A stretch of DNA of 64,000 nt from Liquorilactobacillus vini DSM 20605 (GTDB taxonomy: Bacteria > Bacillota > Bacilli > Lactobacillales > Lactobacillaceae), in contig NZ_AHYZ01000183.1 in NCBI RefSeq assembly GCF_000255495.1, forward strand, positions 1 to 64,000, written 5' to 3'. Shown one piece after another: positions 18,107 to 27,490 of this stretch. Position numbers and translations under genes: made by a program. Below the pieces are notes generated by a model. That model did no database searches, was not told where the DNA came from, and saw only the letters and a list, made by a program, of their open reading frames with translations. Positions within the stretch are counted from its first letter, which is position 1. Each line of letters opens with the position of its first letter.

Positions 18107-18135
18107 TTGCCGCCTTGCTAGCGCAGGAGTATAAT
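18107..18135 (+). promoter_or_regulatory. Promoter of the crcB pair
   Basis: TTGCCG at 18107-18112, a 17-base spacer and a perfect TATAAT at 18130-18135. It is divergent from the eno promoter. Confidence 0.7.
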
Positions 18136-18141
18136 TAAACC

Positions 18142-18230
18142 AGCATTTTTTACTGCACTAGTGTACGCATAAGAACTAGACTAAGAGATCATTGACACCT
18201 GTTTTATTGAATAAAAGACAGATGTTTTTT
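18142..18230 (+). promoter_or_regulatory. Structured leader with terminator upstream of crcB
   Basis: The stretch between the promoter and the crcB1 ribosome binding site holds a CTAGT/ACTAG hairpin and, at 18195-18230, an imperfect stem ACACCTGTTTTAT/ATAAAAGACAGATGT followed by T6. A terminator before the first gene suggests attenuation. crcB genes are often under fluoride riboswitches, but the GATGG-type core of that aptamer is not visible here. Confidence 0.45.
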
Positions 18231-18245
18231 CAGGAGAGAGAATTA

Positions 18246-18644
18246 ATGGAAAAATTTAAGTGCTTATTTAGCATCGGTATTTTCGGCGCTTTAGGTGGGA
18301 TTTGTCGCTATTTGATCGGCCTACAACTCGATTATCGTGGTGATTTGCTGGTCAATTTGCTAGGTTGTTTTTTATTAGGCTTTTTAACTTATTTTTGGTT
18401 GAATTTTCGTGAAATAGCCAATTGGCTGTCACTTGGATTAGGAACTGGTTTTGTTGGCTCATTTACAACTTTCTCAAGCTTTTGCCTGGATAATTTAAAA
18501 TTATTGCTGGCTGGCCAAAACCTAGCTTTACTGCTTTACTTGCTGATCAGCATTGCTGGCGGTTGGATCGCCGCATTAATTGGAATCAAAGCCGGAACAG
18601 AGATAGGACGGCGATTCAGCCAATCAGGGGAGGAAGACGACTGA
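18246..18644 (+). CDS. crcB: CrcB/Fluc fluoride channel, first subunit
   Basis: Small membrane protein of 132 residues with four hydrophobic helices and the CrcB signature GSFTTFSSF. Fluc channels export fluoride. Many Firmicutes carry two adjacent genes whose products form a heterodimer, as here. The ATG at 18246 was chosen because GGAGAG precedes it; an upstream in-frame start lies inside the leader terminator. The stop overlaps the next start (TGATG). Confidence 0.92.
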   Translation: MEKFKCLFSIGIFGALGGICRYLIGLQLDYRGDLLVNLLGCFLLGFLTYFWLNFREIANWLSLGLGTGFVGSFTTFSSFCLDNLKLLLAGQNLALLLYLLISIAGGWIAALIGIKAGTEIGRRFSQSGEEDD

Positions 18645-18994
18645 TGTTACTAATGATGATTGGCTTAGGTGCCGCCTTAGGTTCCATCGGTCGCTACCTG
18701 ATCACTATCCGCCTAAAAAAAGTTTCTGGCTGGCCACTCGCAACTTTGTTGATCAACTTATCTGGGGCATTTGCCTTAGGATTATTATTTGGCCTTAATC
18801 TTCTTCCAGACGTTTATAAAATCCTAGGTATCGGTTTTTTCGGCGGCTATACAACATTTTCAACTTTTAACGTTGAATTACTGGCTTTGCATCACTCGCA
18901 AGCGCGCCGACTGGAATTATTTTATGGTTTAACTAGTTATTTAGGTGGCTTATTATTAGTAACCCTGGGCTTTTGGAGTAGCAAAATGTTTTAA
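18644..18994 (+). CDS. crcB: CrcB/Fluc fluoride channel, second subunit
   Basis: A 116-residue four-helix membrane protein with GRYLI near residue 15 and the signature GGYTTFSTFN. It is the partner of the preceding gene. The start ATG at 18644 overlaps the previous stop and is preceded by GGGGAGGAAG. A longer frame upstream lies inside crcB1 and is not needed. Confidence 0.92.
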   Translation: MLLMMIGLGAALGSIGRYLITIRLKKVSGWPLATLLINLSGAFALGLLFGLNLLPDVYKILGIGFFGGYTTFSTFNVELLALHHSQARRLELFYGLTSYLGGLLLVTLGFWSSKMF

Positions 18995-19016
18995 CTTTTG
19001 AAAAAATTTAGGAGAA

Positions 19017-19535
19017 ATGATGAACTACTACAGTACTTTTGCTTCACCACTTGGAATGATTTATCTGTTAAGCAGTCCTCAAGCTTTGCAGGGCTTATGG
19101 TTTTTTGACCAAAAGTACTTTTCAGCTGAACGCCAGCTGAAATCAGCTATCAATGATGAAACACCAGCTATTTTAATGACCAAAAACTGGCTGAAAGCTT
19201 ATTTTGCTGGTCAGCATCCGGATATTACGCAATTAGAGCTAGCCCCAACAGTCAGTTCTTTTCAGCGACAAGTCTTGAGAGTTTTAAGCAAGATTCCTTA
19301 TGGACAAACTGCAACTTATCAAGAAATTGCTGCTAAAGTTGTTGCTGGGAAAAGCAATCCGCATCATTATACGCGTGCAGTTGCTAACGCCATTGCGCAT
19401 AATCCATTGGCGATCATCATCCCCTGCCACCGTGTCATTGGTACTAATGGTCAGTTAACTGGCTACGCTGGTGGAATTAGCCGCAAAAAAACGCTATTAA
19501 AATTTGAAAATCCATTTTTAACTATTAAAGATTAA
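19017..19535 (+). CDS. ogt: Methylated-DNA--protein-cysteine methyltransferase
   Basis: Suicide repair enzyme that takes the alkyl group from O6-alkylguanine onto a cysteine. The protein has 172 residues. The active-site motif is IPCHRVIG with Cys near residue 137. A helix-turn-helix (PYGQTATYQEIA) and the NPLAIIIPCHR strand are typical. AGGAGAA precedes the ATG; the next codon is also ATG. It lies 22 bases after crcB2, so it may share that transcript. Confidence 0.93.
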   Translation: MMNYYSTFASPLGMIYLLSSPQALQGLWFFDQKYFSAERQLKSAINDETPAILMTKNWLKAYFAGQHPDITQLELAPTVSSFQRQVLRVLSKIPYGQTATYQEIAAKVVAGKSNPHHYTRAVANAIAHNPLAIIIPCHRVIGTNGQLTGYAGGISRKKTLLKFENPFLTIKD

Positions 19536-20477
19536 CTTTAACTAATAACTTAGGCTGGCCAGACAATAAGTTCAAATTACTTTTTAATTCCGTAAAAGTG
19601 CAGATACGATAATTTGACGCTAATTGCAACTGATTTTGTGAAACTGACTTGACAAGTTGAGTTAATAAATAATGCCAAGTTTGGACCGATAAAGTTTGAT
19701 TCCACTGTCGCAAAAAAACCAGTCAAGTTTAAGATCCGCTCGTTCTTTGAAAACTGCTACTGGAATCTGATTACCTGACAGTAAACCAACACTTAAAAAA
19801 TTTCCTTTAAATTTAGTTGCTTTTACAACTTGCCGACCGATTAAGTCGCCAACAGAATCAATGGTATAATCATAAGCTTGAATTGGCAGCTTCTCACCGG
19901 TCAGATAAACTCGGTGAGATCCTTGAGCCACTAAAGCTGCTCTTGATTGCTCAGAACGAGTAATGACATCAACTGCACAAGCTAATTTTCTACACAATTG
20001 GATTAACAAATAGTTTAGCTGTGAATTCCCACCTGAGAGCAAAACCCGTGTTTGTGGTTTAATTTCCATTGCCCGGTTGACGATTAAAAAAGCCGTTAAT
20101 GGATTAATATACATCCGACAAGCAGCTTCAGCCGGCAGCTCTTCAGGAACCTCAACTAAAAACTTTACCCGTGTTTTGACTTGTGTTTGCCAAGTTCCTT
20201 CACCCCGCAAAGGCAAAACACGTTTATTTAGCCAAGTAGTTGCAACTTTTGAGCCAACTGCAGTTACTCGGCCGACCCCTTCATAGCCAACAAACTGTGG
20301 CAAGCTAATCCTTGCTGCATAGGCGCCAGTTACCGGAATTAAATCTGACGGATTGACCGGAAACATTTCCATTTTAACTGAAACTTCGTCGGCCGCTAAT
20401 TTTGGCAGACTCGTTGAGCAACATTTGAGTTGTTTAATTGGCTGTCCATATGAATTATAAAAAAATCCTGCTTTCAA
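19525..20477 (-). pseudogene. MDR-family oxidoreductase (zinc-independent ADH/quinone reductase type), frameshifted
   Basis: NAD(P)H-dependent reductase of the medium-chain superfamily. The first 250 codons carry the GroES-like fold (NPSDLIPVTGAY, GYEGVGRV) and the Rossmann strand LLSGGNSQLN. At an A7 run (19712-19718) the frame breaks. Adding one base continues LDWFF into LRQWNQTLSV and a 55-residue C-terminus with its own stop at 19525, giving about 317 residues, normal for the family. This is either a one-base sequencing deletion or a recent mutation. The 3' end overlaps ogt, convergently, by 11 bases. Confidence 0.8.
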
Positions 20478-20496
20478 CGCCGTCCCCTTTCGCTAG

Positions 20497-21214
20497 TTAA
20501 TCAATGACTACTTTAGTTCCATATTGAATATTTTGATAAAACCATTTGGCATCGGCAACCGATAAATGGATACACCCATGTGATGTTGGCCGCTTCCCCA
20601 AATCTTCCGCCACTGATTGAATGTAGTTTCCCTGTGAGTCAGTTGGAACGGAATGAAATAAATATACTCCATGATACAGCCAAGAAACGTAATAATAAGC
20701 ACCTTCCGCTTGTTTGGCACTATAAAAGTAATAGCCACGTTCAGCTTGAATATAATAAGTGCCACGCGGTGTCCGGTTATCAACCCCGGTTGAAGCATAC
20801 ATTGTATATAATGGGGATTTATTTATTACTCCCATTCATTAAATAAACCCGCTGTTTTTCAATGGACACGTGGATCCACAAATTAGGATATTGGCTGACC
20901 ACTGGATAAGCAAGTGTTTCTGAAGACAACTGCCAATTCATTGGCCGCCGCATTTGTTTTGGATCTTTTAACTGTTGCTGAGTACTTATCTTTTTGACAG
21001 TTGCCGACTGCGTTTTAGCAACTGCCTACTGGCTAATTTTCTTCGATTTAACTTGCGACTTGTGAACAATTTTGTTAGTGTTGGTTGAATTCGAGGCTGT
21101 CTTTTGCCGTCTAAAATAACCAGTCGTTCGAATAAGCAATATGCCACTTAACAAAAAAATAACTATCATCAAGCAAATTTTAGCTAAATGATCTTTCTTC
21201 AACAATTTCAGCAC
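20497..21214 (-). pseudogene. L,D-transpeptidase (YkuD/ErfK family), degraded
   Basis: Cell-wall cross-linking enzyme relic. The N-terminus (from 21214) has a membrane anchor and Lys-rich linker, interrupted by a TAG near 21029. The frame then continues through YPNLWIHVSIEKQRVYLMNG, where a 4-base duplication (AAATAAAT near 20825) shifts it. The C-terminal YkuD domain still holds the catalytic motif SHGCIHLS. With two independent lesions this is unlikely to be a read error. The C-terminal part could be made from 20835, but without an anchor. Confidence 0.8.
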
Positions 21215-21619
21215 CTCAAATTAATCTTAGACTAGCACCATGGTCTCCCCCTCAGGCAATCTGAGAAAATCAACAGTTAGCAGGAATATTAACGATGAAA
21301 AAGCTAATTCAGAACATAATAAAGTAGCCTTTAAAAATGTTATTAGATCCGGTTTCGAAATTCACGGAAGTTTCGTCTAATCATAATTAAAACTAATTTA
21401 ATTTTAGAAGTTTCATTGCTAAAGTCAATAGCCTAATTTTTCAAATGGCGGGCTTAATAGCAATTGCTAAGGTTCTAATTGTTTCGCTTTATTTTTTTCA
21501 GATCTGTGTTATTTTATAGTTGAATGTAAGCGCTTAAAATTAAAAAATCTGCTGCTCAAAAAGTATATTTAGTAAAAGATTCGTAACGCATAAACAGATA
21601 CTACGAGGAGGGATAGCTG
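21215..21619. other. Intergenic region before the CHAD gene
   Basis: AT-rich stretch of 405 bases between two divergent genes. I see no open frame of interest. Apart from the cre-like site at 21525, it holds only short A/T-rich inverted repeats. Confidence 0.5.
21525..21538 (+). promoter_or_regulatory. cre-like site (CcpA operator)
   Basis: TGTAAGCGCTTAAA matches the cre consensus TGWAANCGNTNWCW at 13 of 14 positions. It lies 82 bases before the CHAD gene start and suggests carbon catabolite control. Confidence 0.5.
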
Positions 21620-22429
21620 ATGAAATCGATCATGCCAATTTTTCAGCGTCAGTTGCAACAAATTCAAATTGAACATACTCGCTTTTTAAACAACCCATAT
21701 GATCCTGAACGAACTCATGATTTGCGTGTTTCGCTTCGGATTTTGCGGGGCTTATTTAAATTTTTAAAACGGCAGCTACCAACAACAAACTTTGCGATCA
21801 TCAATCAGAACTTGAGCCAAGCGGCTAAACTCTTAGGTCCACTGAGAGAAATCGATGTTTTAATTGAAAAAAGCAGTCAGTATGCCCTTAAATATCCCAA
21901 TGCTGATATAAGCTCAAACTACTATCAACTTTTTAAAATGTTTTACCAGCAGCGCCAGCAAATCATGGAACAAATTCTGAGCATTGCTACCCAAACAACT
22001 TTTAAGAAGTGCTTAACAACTATTAAACAACAATTAACTCAGCTAAAATTTCCAGCTAAGCTTAATTGGTCAAAGTTGCTTACGCAGCAGCTGAAAAAAC
22101 GGCAGAAAAAAATTATTAAAGCTTATCAGAATTTGGACTTGACTGATTATCCGCAAGTTCATCACATTCGAAAACAAGCTAAAACTTTGCGCTATTCAGC
22201 CACTTACTTCGCCGCTTTGATTTCTCCTCATGCAGCCATTAAGACTCAAGCAGCTGCCGAGAAAATTCAAGATACTTGTGGTGTGATTACGGATGCCCAT
22301 GTAAATTATGGCTTGTTGCTAAATTTTGCGACAAAAATCGTTGATCCCCAACAAAAATTTCTCCTGTTAAAAATTGCTCATGAACAAGAAAAAATCTATC
22401 GACCGCCTGCTAAACTCAATGATAACTAA
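21620..22429 (+). CDS. CHAD-domain protein
   Basis: A 269-residue, all-helical basic protein. CHAD-type conserved histidine/basic motifs are seen in both halves: HDLRVSLRILRGLFKF near residue 35 and HHIRKQAKTLRYSA near 190. CHAD domains bind polyphosphate, often beside CYTH triphosphatases or polyphosphate kinase; none is nearby. GAGGAGGG precedes the ATG. Binding of polyphosphate is family knowledge, not shown here. Confidence 0.85.
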   Translation: MKSIMPIFQRQLQQIQIEHTRFLNNPYDPERTHDLRVSLRILRGLFKFLKRQLPTTNFAIINQNLSQAAKLLGPLREIDVLIEKSSQYALKYPNADISSNYYQLFKMFYQQRQQIMEQILSIATQTTFKKCLTTIKQQLTQLKFPAKLNWSKLLTQQLKKRQKKIIKAYQNLDLTDYPQVHHIRKQAKTLRYSATYFAALISPHAAIKTQAAAEKIQDTCGVITDAHVNYGLLLNFATKIVDPQQKFLLLKIAHEQEKIYRPPAKLNDN

Positions 22430-22454
22430 AATGTTATTAACCAATTAAAGAATT

Positions 22455-22505
22455 AAAACCAATCCTGTTCAGCTGAGATACTCTTAAAGCAAGATTGGTT
22501 TTTTT
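22455..22505 (+). terminator. Terminator after the CHAD gene
   Basis: AAACCAATC pairs with GATTGGTTT, followed by a T-run; the loop is about 28 bases. Confidence 0.7.
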
Positions 22506-22638
22506 ACTAGCTCATTCATTGTCTGTTTTTAAAGCCAAAGAGTTTAAACTCTCGCAACAAATTCATGCAACATTTTCTAAAGCAGTCAAGCCGGCAATTA
22601 CCAAGATAATTGTCGAAAAAGCTGATTAATTTACCTAT

Positions 22639-23331
22639 TTATACCTGATCACTTAACATATACCCAACCCCGCGAACAGTTTGAATCAACTTTTTTGAAT
22701 TAGGGAAATGATCAATTTTGTTACGTAAATAGCGAATATAAACATCCACAATATTTGGATCACCTTCAAAGTCAGTTCCCCAAACCAGATCTAATAATTC
22801 ATTGCGAGTAAAAACTTTACCCACCGTCTTGAACATTTCTAATAACAACTGGTATTCCCGTTGCGTCAATTGAATATTTTTACCCTGACGCATGATTCTT
22901 CGCTTACCAACATCAAGCGTCAGATCATCAAGTTTGAAAAGTTGAGAATGTGTATTCAGTTGCCGTGGCCTACGCAAAATAGCTTTCATACGTGCCAGCA
23001 GTTCTTCAATATCAAAGGGCTTAGTAACATAATCATCAGCTCCACCTCTTAGCCCGGCAACTTTATCACCAGTATAATCACGAGCTGTTAGCATGATTAC
23101 TGGGACGTCAGATGCATGCCGCAAACGACGCAGGACACCTAAGCCATCTAATTTTGGCAGCATCCAATCAAGGATGATTAAATCGATTACTTCTTGCTTT
23201 GCCAAAAAAAGTTTTAAGGCTGTTAATCCATCCATTGCGGTCAACACTTGATAATTTTCAAACTGCAACTCCTTTTTCAAGGAATCTAGCAAGCCCTGTT
23301 CATCTTCCACTAAAAGCACAGTTTTTTTCAT
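22639..23331 (-). CDS. OmpR-family response regulator
   Basis: A 230-residue regulator with receiver residues E9-D10-E11, phospho-acceptor D55 and the KPFD loop, then a winged-helix DNA-binding domain ending in TVRGVGYML. The ATG at 23331 follows GGAGGAG; an in-frame start at 23346 is less likely. Its probable kinase is at 24875 on the other strand, with a ferric-reductase-like gene between them. A four-repeat operator array lies 55-95 bases upstream. Confidence 0.92.
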   Translation of the reverse strand: MKKTVLLVEDEQGLLDSLKKELQFENYQVLTAMDGLTALKLFLAKQEVIDLIILDWMLPKLDGLGVLRRLRHASDVPVIMLTARDYTGDKVAGLRGGADDYVTKPFDIEELLARMKAILRRPRQLNTHSQLFKLDDLTLDVGKRRIMRQGKNIQLTQREYQLLLEMFKTVGKVFTRNELLDLVWGTDFEGDPNIVDVYIRYLRNKIDHFPNSKKLIQTVRGVGYMLSDQV

Positions 23332-23384
23332 CAATAACTCCTCCATGATGTAAACTAGTTTCTTCTTAATTCATTTTAGTTGTT

Positions 23385-23424
23385 TTTTCTCAAAGTTTTC
23401 TGAGATTTTCTCAGAATATCCTCA
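23385..23424. promoter_or_regulatory. Four-fold direct-repeat operator array
   Basis: Half-sites TTTTCTCA (23385), TTTTCTGA (23396), TTTTCTCA (23406) and TATCCTCA (23417) are spaced 11, 10 and 11 bases. This is the helical phasing of tandem OmpR-type dimers. It lies between the divergent regulator and reductase genes and probably binds the local regulator. Confidence 0.6.
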
Positions 23425-23564
23425 GCCTTTATCAATGGCAGACAAATTTTAAAAAAAGTAATATTTTAAAAAGGCTAGTTTTCTTCATTTGTAACTTCAA
23501 TCCCGCAAATCAACCACAGATGACTTAAGTAAATTTTAAAAACATTTTGAAAGGAAACCATTTT

Positions 23565-24857
23565 ATGTTTAGAAAACTCGAGTTTAGCAGTTTAATTATT
23601 TGGTCCGTCTTTTTTGTTATCTTGCCCTTACCACTAATCCTCAGTCTTTTGACGGAAATTCACACACTTGGGTCTCAACAGCAGCTTTCAATTTACAGTG
23701 GAACCATTGCCTATACTTGGATGCTGCTCGCAGTTTTTTTGGGAACTCGTCCGCATTGGCTTGATCGTCTAGTTGGTCTGCCTAATATTTATCAACTTCA
23801 TGGCATTTTAGCCACTGCTGCTTTACTATTAGCTTGGCTGCATAAGTTCAGTTCACATGCTGGTGGCTTAATAAAACAAACCGGTGATCTAGCGCTAATT
23901 ATCTTAACCATCATACTAATTTATTCATTTTTGTTATTGTCAAATTGGCTGACTGCCCATTCAATCATCTTCAAAGCCCTCCGCCACTCATTTGAGAAAG
24001 TCTTCAAACATGAGTTTACATTATGGACCCATCGTTTAAACCTATTAGCAATTGCTTTGATTTTCATTCATGTCCAACTGATTGGTTTTGTCACCCGCAT
24101 CACACCATTTATGATTTTATTTGACAGTTACAGTTTAGTGACTCTGCTGATTTATCTAAAATTCAAACTCAACTGGTACCGTTCGGATCAAGCTGAACTA
24201 ACTGTATTTCAAAATAAACAAATCTCCGCGCGAATATGTGAATTGACACTAGACGGTCGCCAATTAGCCAAGCTGCAATTACTGCCAGGAGATTTTATTT
24301 TCTTAGCATTCCCCAAAATCAAAGAATTACATGAACCGCACCCTTTCTCGATCGTTGCTTTACCGGTCGATACTGGAAAATTAAAATTAGCAATTCGAGC
24401 TGATGGCGATTTTACAACTGCTTTAGCCAAAGTCAAAGCTGGAACTCAAGTTAAGGTGACCGGCGGTTATGGCCGATATCAACATTTTATTGACGAGCAA
24501 CCAAGTCAAGCTAATCTGGTCATAATTACCGGTGGAATTGGCGTTACTCCGTCATTTTCAGTGATCAAACATAATTTATCACACCAAATTTATTTCTTTT
24601 ATACAACCCATCATGTTTCTGAGCTCCTTTACCTTGATCAACTAAAACAGTGGAATCAATTGAATAACTTCCACGGTTATTGGCAAAAAGGCCGCTTTTC
24701 AGATAATTTTGTCGTTGAACATTTGCCTGTTGATTGGAAAAAAGCTACACTTTTCTTGTTAAGCGGTCCAACACCGCTGATTAATCATTGGCAAGCCTTT
24801 TTGCTCAAGCAACAAGTTAAACCCACTTGTATTTTTAAAGAAAATTTTTCATGGTGA
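23565..24857 (+). CDS. Ferric-reductase-like transmembrane flavoprotein
   Basis: A 430-residue protein. About six membrane helices (residues 10-205) carry paired histidines (HGILATAALLLAWLHKFSSH and THRLNLLAIALIFIH), as in heme-binding ferric reductase domains. A ferredoxin-reductase-like module follows, with FAD motif HPFSIVAL and NAD(P) motif ITGGIGVTPSFS. It would move electrons across the membrane to iron or another acceptor. The ATG at 23565 was chosen because AAAGGAAA precedes it. Its stop overlaps an alternative start of the kinase gene. Confidence 0.87.
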   Translation: MFRKLEFSSLIIWSVFFVILPLPLILSLLTEIHTLGSQQQLSIYSGTIAYTWMLLAVFLGTRPHWLDRLVGLPNIYQLHGILATAALLLAWLHKFSSHAGGLIKQTGDLALIILTIILIYSFLLLSNWLTAHSIIFKALRHSFEKVFKHEFTLWTHRLNLLAIALIFIHVQLIGFVTRITPFMILFDSYSLVTLLIYLKFKLNWYRSDQAELTVFQNKQISARICELTLDGRQLAKLQLLPGDFIFLAFPKIKELHEPHPFSIVALPVDTGKLKLAIRADGDFTTALAKVKAGTQVKVTGGYGRYQHFIDEQPSQANLVIITGGIGVTPSFSVIKHNLSHQIYFFYTTHHVSELLYLDQLKQWNQLNNFHGYWQKGRFSDNFVVEHLPVDWKKATLFLLSGPTPLINHWQAFLLKQQVKPTCIFKENFSW

Positions 24858-24874
24858 ATCGAGGAAAACAGCTA

Positions 24875-26242
24875 ATGAAATCATTTTTCAAAAAAAATCA
24901 AAATAGTGATGCAATTATGCTCCGGAGTTTCCTATTATTAATTACGACCATCATCGTAGTCTTTAGTGTTATTTTAGTTATTGCTATTGGTCATCAGCTT
25001 TTGGAAACCAGCCGAACCACCGCCGACAATATTGTCACCAGTCTGGAAAAAACTGTTATTGATGGTAATCATGATTGGAAACAATGGCGTTTTAACAGTA
25101 CACTTGATACCAGCACAAGTTATGTACAGATCCATAATACACGGACAACAGCCAAGACTAAACACTATTATTCTCCTGGTACACAAAAACTCCTAACGGT
25201 CCAGCCCCGAAGAATTCCTTTAATCCATGATTTATATTATCAAAAAAATACTGGTTTCTTATTATTTAAGACTGGCCATGCCAAGGGAATTGACTATAAT
25301 CTTTGGATCAAATTGCAGTCACAAATTAAAATTTTAGTACGAATTATGTTGGTTACTTTTATTATTCTGCTTTTGACTTTAATTACACTGCCACTTTACA
25401 TCCATGTAATCACGCAACGGTTGACTGGTTCCTTAACTAAACTGACTCACGCTTCACAAAAAATTTCGGCTGAAAATTTTAAGGGTGCTAAAAAACTGCC
25501 TGTTCCAGCTTCCCCAACTGAAGTCAAGCAATTAGCCCAAAGTTTTAATCATTTGCTAGACAATCTTTACTATCAGAATAATAAAGAAAAAATTTTTGTC
25601 GCTAATGCCGCTCACGAATTACGAACGCCAATTGCCACGATTCAAAGCCATGCTCAGTTGATTAAGCGTCATGGCCAACAACACCCAGAAATCATTAATG
25701 ATTCATTAACGTATATTTATCAAGAATCAACTCAAATGGCGGATCTCATTGAAAAATTATTAACTTTATCCCGCGCTGATCAAATGAGATTGCCCCTAAA
25801 AAATTACAATTTAAGTCAGTCCTTGCAATCTATTGGGAGTAAATTTCAAAAAATTTTACCCCAAAAAATGGAGTTGGTACTCCCCCCAGGAATCACAGCT
25901 GTTGCTGACCAGCAAACAGTTGAACAAATTGTAGCTAATTTGTTGACCAACGCCAGCAAGTATTCACCAGCTAATTCAGTTGTCACTTTAATTTTAAAAC
26001 AGTCGCCACAACAGACGACCATCCAAATTTGTGACCAAGGAATGGGCATCAGTTTTGAAGAAAAAAAGCATATTTTTGAAAGATTTTATCGTTCAAATAA
26101 TGTTCGTGGTTCGGTTGCCGGTACTGGCTTAGGATTAGCAATTGCGGCTCAACTGGCGGCTTTGAATCAACTCAAACTCACTGTGAGTAATAATGTTCCT
26201 CATGGTTCAATTTTTTCATTGATTTTTGAAAATCGTAACTAA
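24875..26242 (+). CDS. Sensor histidine kinase of the ferric-reductase locus
   Basis: A 455-residue membrane kinase. Helices lie near 18-40 and 155-178, with an extracellular sensor loop of about 110 residues between them. A HAMP linker, H-box AANAAHELRTPIATIQSH, N-box LLTNASKYSPAN and GTGLGLAIA follow. The ATG at 24875 was preferred to 24851 because GAGGAAA sits 10 bases before it. The pairing with the divergent regulator at 22639 is inferred from position. Confidence 0.9.
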   Translation: MKSFFKKNQNSDAIMLRSFLLLITTIIVVFSVILVIAIGHQLLETSRTTADNIVTSLEKTVIDGNHDWKQWRFNSTLDTSTSYVQIHNTRTTAKTKHYYSPGTQKLLTVQPRRIPLIHDLYYQKNTGFLLFKTGHAKGIDYNLWIKLQSQIKILVRIMLVTFIILLLTLITLPLYIHVITQRLTGSLTKLTHASQKISAENFKGAKKLPVPASPTEVKQLAQSFNHLLDNLYYQNNKEKIFVANAAHELRTPIATIQSHAQLIKRHGQQHPEIINDSLTYIYQESTQMADLIEKLLTLSRADQMRLPLKNYNLSQSLQSIGSKFQKILPQKMELVLPPGITAVADQQTVEQIVANLLTNASKYSPANSVVTLILKQSPQQTTIQICDQGMGISFEEKKHIFERFYRSNNVRGSVAGTGLGLAIAAQLAALNQLKLTVSNNVPHGSIFSLIFENRN

Positions 26243-26540
26243 TCTTTAAAAAATTTCGATTACTGATAAATTTTAATTTTAGCTTCTGTTGAAAACCTGC
26301 TTTTCGACAAAGGCTTTTTTAATTCTGAAAAAAACTCAGTTTCTTCTTAGTAAATTTGCCTTTTTATAAATGCTTCTTTTTTATAAACTGTCAACAAGTT
26401 AATGTGCTGACCACCTCTAAAACTTAGCCAGCATTAATTTGATTTTAACTTCAAGACCGTGAAAAAAGTCCGTTCAATTTATTTGAATCATCAGTCAAGG
26501 GCAATTAAAAAATTCACTTTGAAAAGAGAGGAAAATTAAA
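26243..26540. other. Intergenic region before the glycosyltransferase pair
   Basis: About 300 AT-rich bases without an open frame. A weak hairpin GTTGAAAA/TTTTCGAC with a following T-run near 26287-26325 may end the kinase transcript. No clear promoter could be fixed. Confidence 0.35.
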
Positions 26541-27479
26541 ATGAAAAAGCTGACAATCGTGGTGCCTGCCTTGAATGAAGAAGCAGTTCTACCGACTACT
26601 ATTCAAAGATTAATTAGAATTGAACAAAAACTGATCAAAAAATATCCGCTCGACCCCCAATCAAATATTTTAATTGTCGATGATGGATCAAGTGATCAAA
26701 CTTGGAACATCATCAAACAAGCTCATCAAACTCAGCCAGTCTGCGAGCTTAAATTTAGCCGTAACTTTGGTCATCAAAATGCCTTAGTCGCTGGGATGAA
26801 GACTGCTAGCCAAACTGCCGACCTAGTTGTCACGATCGATGCTGATCTGCAAGATGACCCTGAAAAAATTGCGGAAATGCTCAAACAATTTTTTCAAGGA
26901 GCTGAAATTGTGTTGGGGGTCCGAAACAATCGTGATACCGATCAATGGTTTAAACGAACCTCATCCAATTGTTTTTACAAATTGCTCAATCTGATTGGCG
27001 TCAAGTTGATTCCTAACCATGCTGATTTTCGCTTAATGTCGAAACGAGCTGTTTTAGCTTTTTTAGCTTATCAAGAACGCAATTTATTTATTCGTGGACT
27101 AATTCCATTATTGGGTTTTAAAACCGCCAAAGTTTATTATCGACGCACACCACGACTAGCCGGTCAATCGAAATATCCACTTGCAAAAATGTTGGCTTTC
27201 GCCTGGGATGGGATAACCTCATTTTCAATTGCCCCAGTCAAAATAATTTTATTTTTCGGTGGTTTGGCAAGTTTTTTGGGAATTGTCATGTTTTTATATT
27301 CATTAATCACTAAGCTTTTAGGCCTGACAATTCATGGATGGTCATCATTGATGATTTCAATTTGGGTACTGGGCGGTTTACAAATGCTCAGTTTAGGAAT
27401 TCTTGGTGAATATCTAGGAAAAATTACTTTAGAAGTTAAACATCGACCACGCTATTTAATTGAAGCTTATCTGAAGTAG
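26541..27479 (+). CDS. Membrane-anchored family 2 glycosyltransferase (GtrB/DPMS-like)
   Basis: A 312-residue enzyme with a GT-A domain (VVPALNEE, ILIVDDGSSDQTW, and the DxD-type site TIDADLQDDP near residue 97) and two C-terminal membrane helices (about 232-255 and 265-290). Such enzymes load a sugar on undecaprenyl phosphate for later transfer outside the cell. The next gene, a GT-C-like membrane protein 11 bases on, would be the transferase. AGAGGA precedes the ATG. Confidence 0.88.
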   Translation: MKKLTIVVPALNEEAVLPTTIQRLIRIEQKLIKKYPLDPQSNILIVDDGSSDQTWNIIKQAHQTQPVCELKFSRNFGHQNALVAGMKTASQTADLVVTIDADLQDDPEKIAEMLKQFFQGAEIVLGVRNNRDTDQWFKRTSSNCFYKLLNLIGVKLIPNHADFRLMSKRAVLAFLAYQERNLFIRGLIPLLGFKTAKVYYRRTPRLAGQSKYPLAKMLAFAWDGITSFSIAPVKIILFFGGLASFLGIVMFLYSLITKLLGLTIHGWSSLMISIWVLGGLQMLSLGILGEYLGKITLEVKHRPRYLIEAYLK

Positions 27480-27490
27480 GTGTTTTTTTT

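Noticed and set aside
18142-18230. Fluoride riboswitch upstream of crcB
   Set aside because: The GATGG core and matching pseudoknot segment could not be found, so it is listed only as a leader.
26287-26325. Terminator after the second kinase
   Set aside because: The stem is weak with G-T pairs, so it is mentioned in the region note but not listed separately.
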